DNA from: Deltaproteobacteria bacterium
GTDB lineage: Bacteria > Desulfobacterota > Desulfarculia > Desulfarculales > Desulfarculaceae
DNA: 29,295 bases
Assembly: GCA_020444165.1 (NCBI GenBank)
Contig: JAHLLK010000072.1
Coordinates: forward strand, 1 to 29,295
Reading direction: 5' to 3'
Both the position numbers and the translations under genes were made by a program. Under the pieces are notes generated by a model. That model was not told the origin of the DNA, did not search any database, and saw only the letters and a program-made list of their open reading frames with translations. This document shows positions 15,561-24,343 of the stretch, piece by piece; the first letter of the stretch is position 1; the number at the start of each line of letters is the position of its first letter.

Positions 15561-16046
15561 AAATGATGTCGCGGTTTGGCCCCTGGCTCGGCCCCAGCCA
15601 ACCCTGACCCCTCCCCCGCCTTCCCCTCCCCGGATAGGCCCCGGAGGCCCCTTCTTTTTCCCCGCAAAAAAATCCCCCCTCCCAGGTAGATGCCGTATCG
15701 TGAAGGTAGCAGGCCACGGCGCGCGGCACCGGGGCGGCCCGGGGCGGGGGGGCCGGGGAGCGGCGGTGAGGCTTTCCCGGGCCAGCCCGCGGCAAGCTTT
15801 TCCGTCTCCCGCCTGCCGCTCCCCCGGCCGGGTGGCCTGGGTTCCCCGCCCACGGGCCGTGGCGCGGGGGGCCGGAAGTTGTTTTTTTTCCTTTCCGGAG
15901 GCCTGAGTTCCCGCGTTAGCGCCTGCCTCCTTGCTCGTCCTCCACAGACGCCTTCAGGGCCGGAAATCAACCCAACGGTGCGGCGTGGGGCCTTGGCCTG
16001 CCGGATCGTCAAGCCGGAGTCTTGTCAAAAAAAAGGAGATGAGAGC
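15561..16046. other. GC-rich intergenic region, no gene seen
   Basis: About 486 bp between divergent genes. It contains C and A runs (15655-15680) and GGCC-rich sequence. The frames reading through it have no ribosome binding site or family resemblance. The promoter of the hydrolase must be here, but I cannot identify it. Confidence 0.45.
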
Positions 16047-16871
16047 GTGGGCAAAATCACGACCCAGGATGGCGCCGAGATTTTTTACAAGGATTGGGGC
16101 AAGGGACAGCCGCTGGTTTTCCACCACGGTTGGCCGCTCAGCGCCGATGACTGGGACAACCAGATGCTTTTCTTCCTGGAAAAGGGCTATCGGGTGATCG
16201 CGCATGACCGGCGGGGGCACGGCCGCTCCACCCAGACGGACATGGGCAACGACATGGACACCTACGCCGCCGACGTGGCGGCCCTGGCCACGGCCCTGGA
16301 CCTCCGGGACGCGGTGCACATCGGCCACTCCACCGGCGGCGGCGAGGTGGCCCGCTATGTGGCCCGGTATGGCCAGGGGCGGGTGGCCAAGGCCGTGCTG
16401 ATCGGGGCGGTGCCGCCGATCATGCTCAAAACCGCGGCCAACCCGGGCGGCCTGCCTCTGGAGGTGTTCGACGGGTTCCGCGCCGCCCTGGCCGCCAACC
16501 GGGCCCAGTTCTACCTCGACGTGCCCAGCGGCCCCTTTTACGGCTTCAACCGCCCCGGGGCCAAGGTGCTGCCGGGGGCGATCCAGAACTGGTGGCGCCA
16601 GGGCATGATCGGCGGCGCCAAGGCGCAATACGACTGCATCGCGGCCTTCTCGGAGACCGATTTCACCGAGGACCTGACACAAATCGCGGTGCCGGTCCTG
16701 CTCATGCACGGCGAGGATGACCAGATCGTGCCCCTGGCGGATTCGGCCCTGCTCTCGGCCAAGCTCCTCAAGAACAACACGCTGAAGGTGTACCCCGGCC
16801 TGCCCCACGGCATGTGCACCACCCATCCGGAGATCATCAACCCGGATATCCTGGCCTTTATCCAGAGCTGA
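16047..16871 (+). CDS. Alpha/beta hydrolase, non-heme chloroperoxidase/arylesterase type
   Basis: A 274-aa hydrolase of the usual length for this family. The oxyanion region [11 protein letters not shown] is near the N-terminus. The nucleophile elbow GHSTGGGE places Ser95; the acid is Asp224 or Asp225 in HGEDDQIVP; the base is His254 in GLPHGM. Family members hydrolyse small esters and, with peracid formed from acetate and peroxide, halogenate substrates in vitro; the natural substrate is usually unknown. The start is a GTG at 16047, preceded by AAAAGGAGATGAGAGC, an excellent ribosome binding site. The ATG at 16040 is in another frame. The gene appears monocistronic. Classification is firm, substrate unknown. 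Confidence 0.9.
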   Translation: MGKITTQDGAEIFYKDWGKGQPLVFHHGWPLSADDWDNQMLFFLEKGYRVIAHDRRGHGRSTQTDMGNDMDTYAADVAALATALDLRDAVHIGHSTGGGEVARYVARYGQGRVAKAVLIGAVPPIMLKTAANPGGLPLEVFDGFRAALAANRAQFYLDVPSGPFYGFNRPGAKVLPGAIQNWWRQGMIGGAKAQYDCIAAFSETDFTEDLTQIAVPVLLMHGEDDQIVPLADSALLSAKLLKNNTLKVYPGLPHGMCTTHPEIINPDILAFIQS

Positions 16872-16949
16872 GCCGCCTGCAACCCGCCGCCGCGGCCTGT
16901 GGAGCAAGCTGCCGCAGGCCACGGCGGCGGGGGGGCTGCCACACGGCGG

Positions 16950-17075
16950 AAGCCCGCCTACCTTGACGCCAGCCCGCGCCTGGGGGCCCGGCTCTCCCAA
17001 GACACGGTGACCCGCTACGCCCTCTCCGAGGCCAGCATCCGGGTCATCGCGGCGCTGGACCCGGGGAGGCCTTGA
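16950..17075 (+). pseudogene. Possible C-terminal remnant of a lost gene
   Basis: A 41-codon frame ends at a TGA at 17073-17075 and has coding-like composition (LDASPRLGARLSQDTVTRYALSEASIRVIAALDPG). There is no start codon with a ribosome binding site, and the frame upstream becomes low-complexity. I do not recognise the product. It lies just outside the 17167 tRNA-Sec-like fragment, so it could be a gene end left by an insertion or deletion. Confidence 0.25.
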
Positions 17076-17121
17076 GGGGAGGGGGCTCGACCGGCTTGTG
17101 GCCCTACTCGACCTCTCATTC

Positions 17122-17153
17122 AAATATGAAAGGGCCAGGCTTCTGCCTGACCC
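17122..17153 (-). terminator. Terminator-like hairpin next to the tRNA-Sec-like fragment
   Basis: On the minus strand GGGTCAGGC pairs with GCCTGGCCC (17145-17153 with 17132-17140, one G-U pair, loop AGAA), then TTTCATATTTGAA. It lies 14 bp past the CCA end of the fragment at 17167, the same arrangement as at 26815-26866. The U-tract is weak. Confidence 0.5.
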
Positions 17154-17166
17154 TCTGTCCTCTTCC

Positions 17167-17213
17167 TGGCGGAAGTACAGAGGAAGCGAACCCACCCACC
17201 GCCCTGCTCAGAC
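17167..17213 (-). repeat. tRNA-Sec 3'-end-like fragment, copy A
   Basis: On the minus strand this gives a tRNA-like 3' end, with acceptor 3' strand GTACTTCC, discriminator G, CCA, and a T-loop TTCGCTT. It matches 26866-26912 at 42 of 47 positions. The T-stem is poorly paired (GTGGG against CCTCT), and no anticodon loop CTTCAAA follows, so it is not a working tRNA. The adjacent stretch to 17429 holds a strong hairpin at 17235-17251 and no gene. It may be an attachment-site scar in a tRNA-Sec gene. Confidence 0.65.
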
Positions 17214-17429
17214 CGGGTGGCCGCACCCTGGGGACACCCGGCAGCCGGGTGGGCTGCCTCGACTTCACAACACCCTGCTCGCAAGCTTCTCCGGCTGGTG
17301 GCCTGACCAAGGTCGTCCCGTGAACCGGCTCTTGTCCTGGGACGAGGTCCGGTCTAAGATCGCACGAGGGAGGCTGGACCACCACGATAGCCGTTCTCAT
17401 CCCTCTAACTTCCAGCCAAGGCAGCCGCC

Positions 17430-18935
17430 ATGCCGCCGCCGTTTACTGACTATGCCGGCATCCTGCGCCAGCACGCCCGGAACCAGGGCGGGAAAACCGC
17501 CGTCCTTTGCGCCGGGCAAAGCCTGACCTACGCCGGGCTGGCCGACCAGGTGGCACGGTTCGCGGGTCTGCTCCACGCCCTCGGTCTGCGCCCCGGCGAC
17601 AGTTTCGCCATCGCCCTGCCGGACGGTCCGGAATTTTTTTTCGCCTTCCTGGGCGGCCTCCACTATGGGGCGGTCCCCATACCCCTGGGCATGCAGCTTA
17701 CACCGAAAAACTATGCCGCCATTTTTCACGACGCCCAGGTCGCGGCCCTGATCACCCAGAGCGGCTCCGCGGCCGCCCAGGCTTGGGCCGGAGCGGACCG
17801 GCCCCTGGTGGGCGTCAACGAGCCGGGTTTTCCCGCCCGCCTGGCGGAGACCAGCCCCTGGCCGGCCGCCCCTCCGCCGGCAAACGGGGTGCACTTCCTG
17901 CTGTACAGCTCCGGCACCACCGGGGAGCCCAAGGGCGTGCCCCACAGCCAGGGGGATATGCTCGCCTGCGCCAGGCGTTACGCCGGCCTGGTGCTCGGCC
18001 TGGGCCCCCGGGATGTGGTCCTGTCCGCCAGCAAGCTCCATTTCGCCTTCGGCCTGGGTAATTCTTTGATTTTTCCGCTCTATTACGGCGCGACGGCGCT
18101 CCTCAACCCCGGCGGCTCCGGGCCGGCCGAGGTCTTCGCCTTGCTGGACTTGATCGCCGAGCAGCGGCCCACGGTGTTCTGCGCGGTGCCCAGCGTATAT
18201 GCTCTCCTCTTGCGCTCGCTGGAGAGCGCGGCCGGGCTGGCCTCGCTAAGGCTTTGCGTAAGCGCCGGCGAGGCCCTGCCGGCCTCACTGTACCAGGCGT
18301 GGCGGCAGGTCACGGGGCTCGAGATCCTGGACGGCATCGGCTCCACCGAGGCCTTGCACATCTATATTTCCAACCGGCCCGGCGCTGCCGCCCCCGGGGT
18401 CACGGGGCGGCCCGTACCGGGATACGAGGTGCGGCTCGTCGGCGAGGACGGCGAATTGCGGGAAGACGGTGAGCCGGGCCGGCTCCACCTGCGGGGGGAG
18501 AGCCTGGCCGCGGGCTACTGGAACCGGCCGGATCTGACCGCCGCCAGTATGCGCGAAGGCGGCTGGTTCGATACCGGGGACATGTTCATCCGGCAGGACG
18601 GCGCCTTTCGCTACCAGGGCCGCCAGGACGATCTGTTCAAGGTCGGGGGCAACTGGGTCGCGCCCTTGGCCGTGGAGGAAGTCCTGCGCGAGCATCCGGC
18701 GGTGCTGGAATGCGCGGTGACGGCCGGCCGGTTCGCGGGGCTCGCGGCGCCCGTGGCCCACGTGGTGCCGGCGGCCGGCCAAGGCGGCGAAACCGGGCTC
18801 GTCCTGGAACTGCGCGCCTTTCTGCAAACCCGGCTGCCGCCCCATATGTGTCCGGTGCGCTATGTTTTCCGGCGGGACCTGCCCCGGACCCAGACCGGCA
18901 AGATCAACCGCGCGCAACTCGACCACCAGGCGTAG
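17430..18935 (+). CDS. Benzoate-CoA-ligase-family adenylating enzyme
   Basis: A 501-aa ANL enzyme whose motifs resemble benzoate-CoA ligases: YSSGTTGEPKG (159-169), ASKLHFAFGLGNSLIFPL, DGIGSTEALHIYISN, GWFDTGDMF, and the C-terminal PRTQTGKINR with its catalytic lysine. It should activate an aromatic or other carboxylic acid to an acyl-AMP and pass it to CoA or, given the acyl carrier protein nearby, to a phosphopantetheine arm. The next gene starts 11 bp downstream, so it heads a four-gene run of plus-strand genes. The ribosome binding site is weak (AAGGCA). It lies 217 bp inside the tRNA-Sec-like boundary. Substrate unknown; transfer to ACP rather than CoA is inference. Confidence 0.88.
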   Translation: MPPPFTDYAGILRQHARNQGGKTAVLCAGQSLTYAGLADQVARFAGLLHALGLRPGDSFAIALPDGPEFFFAFLGGLHYGAVPIPLGMQLTPKNYAAIFHDAQVAALITQSGSAAAQAWAGADRPLVGVNEPGFPARLAETSPWPAAPPPANGVHFLLYSSGTTGEPKGVPHSQGDMLACARRYAGLVLGLGPRDVVLSASKLHFAFGLGNSLIFPLYYGATALLNPGGSGPAEVFALLDLIAEQRPTVFCAVPSVYALLLRSLESAAGLASLRLCVSAGEALPASLYQAWRQVTGLEILDGIGSTEALHIYISNRPGAAAPGVTGRPVPGYEVRLVGEDGELREDGEPGRLHLRGESLAAGYWNRPDLTAASMREGGWFDTGDMFIRQDGAFRYQGRQDDLFKVGGNWVAPLAVEEVLREHPAVLECAVTAGRFAGLAAPVAHVVPAAGQGGETGLVLELRAFLQTRLPPHMCPVRYVFRRDLPRTQTGKINRAQLDHQA

Positions 18936-18946
18936 CGAGGAAACCG

Positions 18947-20113
18947 ATGCGGGTGACCATCGTTGGCGGCGGGGGCAGGATCGGCCAGGAAGTCGCCCTG
19001 GGGCTGCTCAAAGCGGACGAGGTGACGCGGATCGTGCTGGCTGACGTTGCTGACGATCCGGGCCGGTTGCGGGTTCGGCTGCGCAAAAATGGCAAAGTCT
19101 CCCTGCTCCGGCTGGACGCCAGGGAGGCGGACCATCTCGCCGCCGAGTTGGCTGGCACCCGTCTCATTATCAACTGCGCCGCCCCGTTCGCCCAGACGGT
19201 GGAGCCGGTGGCCCGGGCCGCCGTGGCCGTGGGGGCCGACTATCTCGACGTGTGCGATGATTTCGCAGCCACCGCCCTCTTGCTGGACCCGGATTTGGAC
19301 CAGGCGGCCCGGCGGGCCGGGGTCAGCCTGCTCACCGGCATGGGCTCGGATCCCGGCACCAACAACCTCTTGGCCTGCTGGTACGCGAAAAAGCTGGACA
19401 CGGTGGAGGCCGTGTCGCTGTTCTGGGCCGTGGACATCGGCGAGCTGGCGGGCGCGGCCCTGACCCACGCCACGGCCATGCTGGCCGGCCAGGTGCCCCA
19501 GTATCTCGCTTCCCGGCTGCAATACGTGGCAGGCGGCGGCGGGGAGGAGATGGTGGTCTTTGCCGAGCCCCTCGGGGCTTGCCCGGTCCGTTATGTGGGC
19601 CATCCGCAGCCCCTGACCCTGCCGCGCCACCTGCCGGGCCTCAAGAGCCTCACGGTCAAGGGCGCGATCCTCCCCGCCTGGGCCGACCAGTTGCTCATGG
19701 CCCAAAAGGCCTGCGGGCTGCTCTGCCCCGAACCCCTGGAGGGGCAGGGCGCCAGCGTCCGGCCCCTGGAGCTGGCCGCGGCGCTGTGGCGGGAGTCGGC
19801 CCGGGGAAAAGAGCCCGGCCCCGGGGTGTCCGGCCTCCGGGTCGTGGTGACCGGCCGGGAGCAGGGCCGCGAAGTCACCTATACCGCCGATCTGGTCGGG
19901 GCCATGGGCCCGGGCACCGGGCTGCCGGCGGCCATTGCCGCGCGCCTCTTGCTGGCGGGCCAGGTCGCCGCCCGGGGCGTGCTGGCCCCGGAGGACGCCC
20001 TCGCGCCGGAGGCGTTCCTGCCCCTCCTCCTGGCCCACGGCGCCAGGATTCGGCAGACCAAGAGCGAAACCGTCACGCTCGCGGCGCACGACGGGGAAGG
20101 ATGGCTGGCATGA
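18947..20113 (+). CDS. Saccharopine-dehydrogenase-like NAD(P)-dependent oxidoreductase
   Basis: A 388-aa protein with an N-terminal Rossmann fold (IVGGGGRIGQEVALGL) and the family's typical NCAAPFAQTVEPVARAAVAVGADYLDVCDD and GMGSDPGTNNLLA blocks. Relatives reduce or oxidise C-N bonds joining an amino acid and an oxo compound (saccharopine, carboxynorspermidine), but many are of unknown substrate. The start at 18947 has GCGAGGAAA upstream, and the gene lies 11 bp after the ligase. Its stop overlaps the next start (ATGA). Next to an aminotransferase, a role in reductive coupling of an amine or in processing an imine is plausible (inference). The C-terminal half is alanine/leucine-rich but soluble. 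Confidence 0.85.
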   Translation: MRVTIVGGGGRIGQEVALGLLKADEVTRIVLADVADDPGRLRVRLRKNGKVSLLRLDAREADHLAAELAGTRLIINCAAPFAQTVEPVARAAVAVGADYLDVCDDFAATALLLDPDLDQAARRAGVSLLTGMGSDPGTNNLLACWYAKKLDTVEAVSLFWAVDIGELAGAALTHATAMLAGQVPQYLASRLQYVAGGGGEEMVVFAEPLGACPVRYVGHPQPLTLPRHLPGLKSLTVKGAILPAWADQLLMAQKACGLLCPEPLEGQGASVRPLELAAALWRESARGKEPGPGVSGLRVVVTGREQGREVTYTADLVGAMGPGTGLPAAIAARLLLAGQVAARGVLAPEDALAPEAFLPLLLAHGARIRQTKSETVTLAAHDGEGWLA

Positions 20114-21384
20114 ACGAAGCACCGCCACTCTGCTTGACGAAAAGTTTCGCCCTGTTCGAGGAAGCCAAGGGGCTGGTGCCCGGCGGGGCGTTATACACCA
20201 GCAAGCCCACGGATTTCGTCCCCGGCGAGTACCCGATCTTTTTCGAAGCGGGGCGGGGCGGCCGGATAACCGACGCGGACGGCAACGAATTTATCGACTT
20301 CCTGTGTGGCTACGGTCCGATCATCCTGGGGCACCGGGAAGAGGAGGTGGACGCGGCGGTCATCCGCCAGCTCACCGGCAAGGGCCTGTGCCTGGCCTTT
20401 ACCCAGCCCTGTCAGAACCAACTGGCGGCGCGGCTCCGCGAACTGGTGCCCTGCTGCGAAAAGAGCGTTTTTTTCAAAACCGGCTCGGACGCCACCACCG
20501 CGGCCATCCGGGTGGCCCGGGCCCACACCGGCCGGGTCAAGGTCATGCGCTCTGGCTTTCACGGCTGGCACGACTGGTGCGTGGAAATCAAGGGCGGGGT
20601 TCCGCTCAAGCTCTATGAGGACGTCTACGACTTCGCCTACAACGACCTGGACGAACTGACCGAACTCCTGGAAAAGCACGGCCGGGAAACGGCGGCCATC
20701 ATCATGACCCCCCTCGGGCATGACCTCTTGCGCCCGGTCCAGGAGCCCAAACCGGGCTTCTTGCAGGGCGTGCGTGAACTGGCCGATCATTACGGCGCGG
20801 TGCTCGTGTTCGATGAGATCCGCACCAATTTCCGGCTGCACCTGGGCGGCGCCCAGGCCTATTACGGCGTGACCCCGGATCTGGCGGCGCTCGGCAAGAG
20901 CCTGGCCAACGGCTACGCCATAAGCGTCCTGGTCGGGAAGGCCACGGTCATGGAGCCCGCGGCCGAGGAGACCTTCATTTCCTCGACCTTTGCCCCCAAC
21001 AGCGACGGCATCGTCGCGGCCTTGGCCACCCTGCGGATTTTGGAACGCGACCGGGTGCTGGATTCCCTCTGGGCCAAGGGGGAGCGCTTCGTGGCCGGCC
21101 TCCGGGACTTGCTCGACCGCTACCCGGTCGGCGCCGTGCTGAGCGGCCCGGCCCCGATGTTTTGCCTCACCTTCCGCCGGGAGAAAAACAGCCGGCACGT
21201 GGCCATACGGGACTACTTCTATACCCAGCTCATCCGGCGGGGGGTGTTCATGTCGCCGCATCATCACGGCAATCTCTGCCACCGCCACAGCGAGGAAGAT
21301 CTGGCCCTGGCGCTCGCGGCCATGGAAGAGTCCCTGGCCTGTGTGCGCGCCAAATTCGGCGCCGCTCCCGAGCGGCGGGCCTGA
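20110..21384 (+). CDS. Class III (glutamate-1-semialdehyde-like) PLP aminotransferase
   Basis: A 424-aa fold-type I PLP enzyme. The class III layout is complete: N-terminal gate region (GGALYTSKPTDF), GSDATTAAIRVARAHTGR for the cofactor phosphate, FHGWHDW, the Asp in LVFDEIRTNFR that binds the pyridine nitrogen, and the Schiff-base Lys263 in LGKSLANGYAISV. It resembles glutamate-1-semialdehyde aminomutase-type enzymes but is not the haem enzyme by context. The start at 20110 overlaps the upstream stop (ATGA) and has GGGGAAGG at good distance; the ATG at 20101 would sit too close. Translational coupling suggests it works with the oxidoreductase. It should install or move an amino group on a carbonyl substrate; identity unknown. 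Confidence 0.88.
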   Translation: MNEAPPLCLTKSFALFEEAKGLVPGGALYTSKPTDFVPGEYPIFFEAGRGGRITDADGNEFIDFLCGYGPIILGHREEEVDAAVIRQLTGKGLCLAFTQPCQNQLAARLRELVPCCEKSVFFKTGSDATTAAIRVARAHTGRVKVMRSGFHGWHDWCVEIKGGVPLKLYEDVYDFAYNDLDELTELLEKHGRETAAIIMTPLGHDLLRPVQEPKPGFLQGVRELADHYGAVLVFDEIRTNFRLHLGGAQAYYGVTPDLAALGKSLANGYAISVLVGKATVMEPAAEETFISSTFAPNSDGIVAALATLRILERDRVLDSLWAKGERFVAGLRDLLDRYPVGAVLSGPAPMFCLTFRREKNSRHVAIRDYFYTQLIRRGVFMSPHHHGNLCHRHSEEDLALALAAMEESLACVRAKFGAAPERRA

Positions 21385-21431
21385 GCCGCCCCCGCCGGCC
21401 GCCGGCAGGCTGCCATCCCCTGGAGTACCCC

Positions 21432-22502
21432 ATGCCCTCACATTTGCCCACGACCATGGACGAGGCCGCGCAACGCTTGCGGGAAGAAGCCTTTCAAGCC
21501 GAACCCGGGCAGGACTTCACGATCCGGGGCTTCCAGCCCGAGGATGCCTGGGGGGTGGCCCGTTGTTTTTACGAGGTCTACGCGGAGCACTATCCCTTTG
21601 ACACCTATTACGTGCCGCCAAAGCTGATCGAGGCCAACCGGCAGGGCGACATGATCAGCGCGGTGGCCTGCACCGAGCGGGGCGACATCGTGGCCTTTGG
21701 CTCACTTTTCCGGAATTTTTCGCAGAACCCGCGCCTCTACGAGACGGGCCAGGCTTCGGTCATCCCGAGCTACCGGGGCACCCTCGCGGTGCTGTGCCTC
21801 CAGGAACACCTATTCAACGAGGTCGGGGCGGAGCTGGCGATTGACGCGATTTTCGGCGAGCCGGTCTGCAACCATCGGGTCATGCAACGGGTCTCCGCGG
21901 TTTTCGGATTTGTCGAGACCGGCATCGAATTGGGCCTGATGCCGGGCGAAACCTACCGGAAAGGCGATGCCGCGGGCGGCCGGGTCTCCACCCTGCTGGC
22001 CTTCAAGGTGCTGCGGGACAGCCCCCGCGAGCTGTATCTGCCCCGGGAATATGAGACGGTCCTGGGTGGCCTGCTCGGCAATCTGCCCTTGACCAGGAAC
22101 GCACAAATTTCCACGGCCCCTTTTCCCGAGACGGGATCATCAGACCTGGAGGTGCGTTGTTTCGCGCCGATGCAGGCCTTGCGCATCTTTGCTTGCGGGC
22201 TGGGCCGGGACTTCGCCAAGCGCCTGGCCGATGAACTCGCGCGGGCCGCCTCCCAGGGGGTGGAGGTGTTGCAGGTGATGGTGAACCTGGGCGAACCGTG
22301 GGCCGGCCGGGGGGTCGAGGAGTTGCGCAGGCAGGGATTCTTCTTCGGCGGACTCTTGCCCCAGTGGTACGGCACGGACGGCCTGCTCATGCAAAAGTTG
22401 GCCTTTGCGCCGGATTTCGGCTCGCTGGAGCTGGAGACGCCCGCCAGCCGCGAGCTCTTGGCTTTCATCCGCGAGGACCAGGCCGGACTGGGCCGGGACT
22501 GA
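21432..22502 (+). CDS. GNAT-fold acyltransferase with C-terminal extension
   Basis: A 356-aa protein. The N-terminal half (about 30-190) resembles GNAT N-acyltransferases: FTIRGFQPEDAWGVARCFYEVY at the start, a central strand around VAFGSLFRN, and the acyl-CoA loop region near VIPSYRGTLAVLCLQEHLFNEV. The second half (about 200-350) may be a second degenerate GNAT-like domain, ending GFFFGGLLPQWYGTDGLLMQKL, a pattern often seen in acyltransferases. It could acylate the amine made by the aminotransferase (inference). The start has CTGGAG upstream, 47 bp after the preceding stop. It is the last gene of the plus-strand run and converges on the ACP gene. No catalytic residue is certain. Confidence 0.72.
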   Translation: MPSHLPTTMDEAAQRLREEAFQAEPGQDFTIRGFQPEDAWGVARCFYEVYAEHYPFDTYYVPPKLIEANRQGDMISAVACTERGDIVAFGSLFRNFSQNPRLYETGQASVIPSYRGTLAVLCLQEHLFNEVGAELAIDAIFGEPVCNHRVMQRVSAVFGFVETGIELGLMPGETYRKGDAAGGRVSTLLAFKVLRDSPRELYLPREYETVLGGLLGNLPLTRNAQISTAPFPETGSSDLEVRCFAPMQALRIFACGLGRDFAKRLADELARAASQGVEVLQVMVNLGEPWAGRGVEELRRQGFFFGGLLPQWYGTDGLLMQKLAFAPDFGSLELETPASRELLAFIREDQAGLGRD

Positions 22503-22548
22503 AGAGCGCCGCGGCCGGGCCCACAAACCGGAGGCAAAGGCGCGGCAA

Positions 22549-22636
22549 GGCGGAAGGGCGCTTGCCCCCGCCAGGCCCGGGTCTGTTCTCCCCGCGAGGG
22601 AGCCAGGGGCTGAGTCGTCCCTCCAAGTGCCCCTGG
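22549..22636. terminator. Convergent intergenic hairpins
   Basis: Two hairpins lie between convergent genes. At 22549-22572, GGCGG and GGGC pair with GCCC and CCGCC around loop GCTT, with an AA bulge. At 22603-22636, CCAGGGGC pairs with GCCCCTGG around an 18-base loop. Neither has a U-tract; they could still end transcription from both sides. Confidence 0.4.
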
Positions 22637-22652
22637 TTCCCGGGCCTCCGGC

Positions 22653-22901
22653 TCAGGCTTTGGGCTGGAGCCGCAAGAGCACCTCCGCCAGATCGTCGGT
22701 GGTCTTGACCTTGCCCAGTTCCTTGAAGGACAAGTTCAGGCCCAACTCCTTGGCGGTGCGGGTGACCACCTCCACGAGTTCGAGGCTGCTGACCCCCAAA
22801 TCCACATAGGACTTGGTCGTATCCAGCTCTTCGTCGGCGAATTCCGGAATGGCTTTCTTCAAATTCTTGACCAGCAAGCTCAGCACTTCTTCCTTGTTCA
22901 T
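22653..22901 (-). CDS. Acyl carrier protein
   Basis: An 82-aa carrier protein of standard length. The phosphopantetheine site is at Ser39 in DLGVSSLELVE; the usual Asp-Ser-Leu is Ser-Ser-Leu here. The four-helix pattern and acidic helix 2 are as expected, but the N-terminal helix is lysine-rich. It lies 60 bp after the ketoacyl synthase gene on the same strand, so the two are likely cotranscribed. As a specialised ACP outside the fatty-acid operon it probably carries the intermediate of this cluster. A GAAGG ribosome binding site precedes the ATG. Confidence 0.9.
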   Translation of the reverse strand: MNKEEVLSLLVKNLKKAIPEFADEELDTTKSYVDLGVSSLELVEVVTRTAKELGLNLSFKELGKVKTTDDLAEVLLRLQPKA

Positions 22902-22961
22902 GCGCGCCTTCTTTTCAGGAGTTTTCCGGGTTGGAGAGGAAAAGGCCTCATGCGTCCTGCG

Positions 22962-24278
22962 TTAGCCGTCACACCGCCCCATGACGCAAGCCGTGTTCAC
23001 GCCGCCAAAACCAAAAGCGTTTTTCATCAGGAAATCAACCCGCCAGGCCACGCCATGGTTCGCGCAGACATCGAGGTCGATTTCCGGGTCAAGCCGGTCG
23101 ATATTGATGCTGGGGTAGAGCTGCCCCGCGCGCAGTTGCAGCACGGCGGCCACGGTCTCCACCAGAACCGAGGCGGCAAGCTGGTGCCCGAGCATGGATT
23201 TGAGCGCGTTGACCTTGAGCTTCGCGGCCTGCTCGCCGAACACCCGGCCAATGGCCCTGGCCTCGGCCAGATCGCCCAGGGGGGTCGAGGTAGCGTGGGC
23301 CGAGACGTAATTGATGGCGGTTTTGTCTATACCGGCTTCCGCCAGCGCCTGCTCCATGGCCCGCGCCATGGGTTCTTCCGCCGGAGTCGGGCTGCGCGAG
23401 CCGTTGGTGGTCACCCCCACCCCCAGGACCTCGGCCAGGATGGGCGCGCCGCGCCTTCTGGCGTGGGCCAGGCTTTCCAGGATCAGGGCTGCCGCGCCCG
23501 CGGCCGGGACAAAGCCGTTTCGGGCGGCGTCGAAAGGCCGGCTCGCCCGGGCCGGCTCGTCCTGCCAACCTTCCAGGGAGAGCGCTCCCAGTTTCGCCAG
23601 CGAGTGCAGCGCCGCCGGGGTCAGCTCGTGGCTGCCGGAAACCACCAGCGCGACCTCGGCCCCGTGGTGCCTGATTTCATCCAGCGCGGCGCGCAGACCG
23701 AGGTTCCCGGCGGCGCAGGCTCCCCCCACGCCGTAGGCCGGGCCGCAAATCCCCAGGACTTCCGCGGTGCAGGCCAAGGCATCGCTGTCGATCTCCTTGA
23801 GCCCAAAGGACACTTCGATGCCGTCCGGCTCCGCCTCGTAGGCCCGCCAATTGGCCAGCTTGTACAGGTCATAGAGGTAATGGCCGGCCAGGATCGCGCT
23901 GGTGCGGTGCGGCGCGGCTGCTCCAAAGAGCCCGGCGTGGGCAAAGGCCTCCGCGGCCACGAGCATGACGGTGTTGGCGGCCGCCGGAGAATTGCCGGCG
24001 AGCCGGCGCAGGCGGCGAAAGGTTTCCGCCGGGAGGCGCATCCGCAGGGAGGCCAGCTTGCCTTCCCGGTCATATCCCCAGAGGTCCCCCCCGATCTGGG
24101 AGTCGCAGTTCGCGTACAGGGGATTCTTCCAGCGGGTCACGCCGGATCGGCCGGCGGAGAGCGCCTGGTGGAAGGGCTCCAGGGCGTCGGCCAAGGTCGT
24201 GAGCACCGCCATGCCGGTGATGACGACCCGTGGCGAGCCACGCGGGGTGAGATTGTCGTGGTGCCCGGAGAGTGTCAT
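22962..24278 (-). CDS. Beta-ketoacyl-ACP synthase (KAS I/II type)
   Basis: A 438-aa thiolase-fold condensing enzyme of FabF-like length. The nucleophile is Cys188 in GGACAAGN; the two histidines are His328 in SAHATSTPLGD and His365 in MLGHQLAAS, with Lys360 in the same helix; the C-terminal NAFGFGGVN loop is present. All residues for decarboxylative condensation of malonyl-ACP with an acyl primer are intact. The sequence is rather divergent in the N-terminal third, and it sits with a dedicated ACP in a biosynthetic cluster rather than a fatty-acid operon. The start at 24278 lies about 30 bp after a good promoter; the frame extends further upstream but through that promoter. No strong ribosome binding site is visible. 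Confidence 0.88.
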   Translation of the reverse strand: MTLSGHHDNLTPRGSPRVVITGMAVLTTLADALEPFHQALSAGRSGVTRWKNPLYANCDSQIGGDLWGYDREGKLASLRMRLPAETFRRLRRLAGNSPAAANTVMLVAAEAFAHAGLFGAAAPHRTSAILAGHYLYDLYKLANWRAYEAEPDGIEVSFGLKEIDSDALACTAEVLGICGPAYGVGGACAAGNLGLRAALDEIRHHGAEVALVVSGSHELTPAALHSLAKLGALSLEGWQDEPARASRPFDAARNGFVPAAGAAALILESLAHARRRGAPILAEVLGVGVTTNGSRSPTPAEEPMARAMEQALAEAGIDKTAINYVSAHATSTPLGDLAEARAIGRVFGEQAAKLKVNALKSMLGHQLAASVLVETVAAVLQLRAGQLYPSINIDRLDPEIDLDVCANHGVAWRVDFLMKNAFGFGGVNTACVMGRCDG

Positions 24279-24313
24279 ACCGTGGGCCGCTGCCTGTGGT
24301 GAGAATTGGTAGA

Positions 24314-24343
24314 GTATTACCGCATTGCCGCACCTTAGGTCAA
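24314..24343 (-). promoter_or_regulatory. Promoter of the ketoacyl synthase/ACP operon
   Basis: On the minus strand TTGACC (24338-24343) is followed by 18 bp and TAATAC (24314-24319), about 36 bp upstream of the chosen start. This is close to sigma-70 consensus. No palindromic operator is obvious around it. Confidence 0.6.

Noticed and set aside
17167..17300. A complete tRNA gene at the left boundary
   Set aside because: No CTTCAAA anticodon loop, poor T-stem pairing and no matching 5' acceptor strand.
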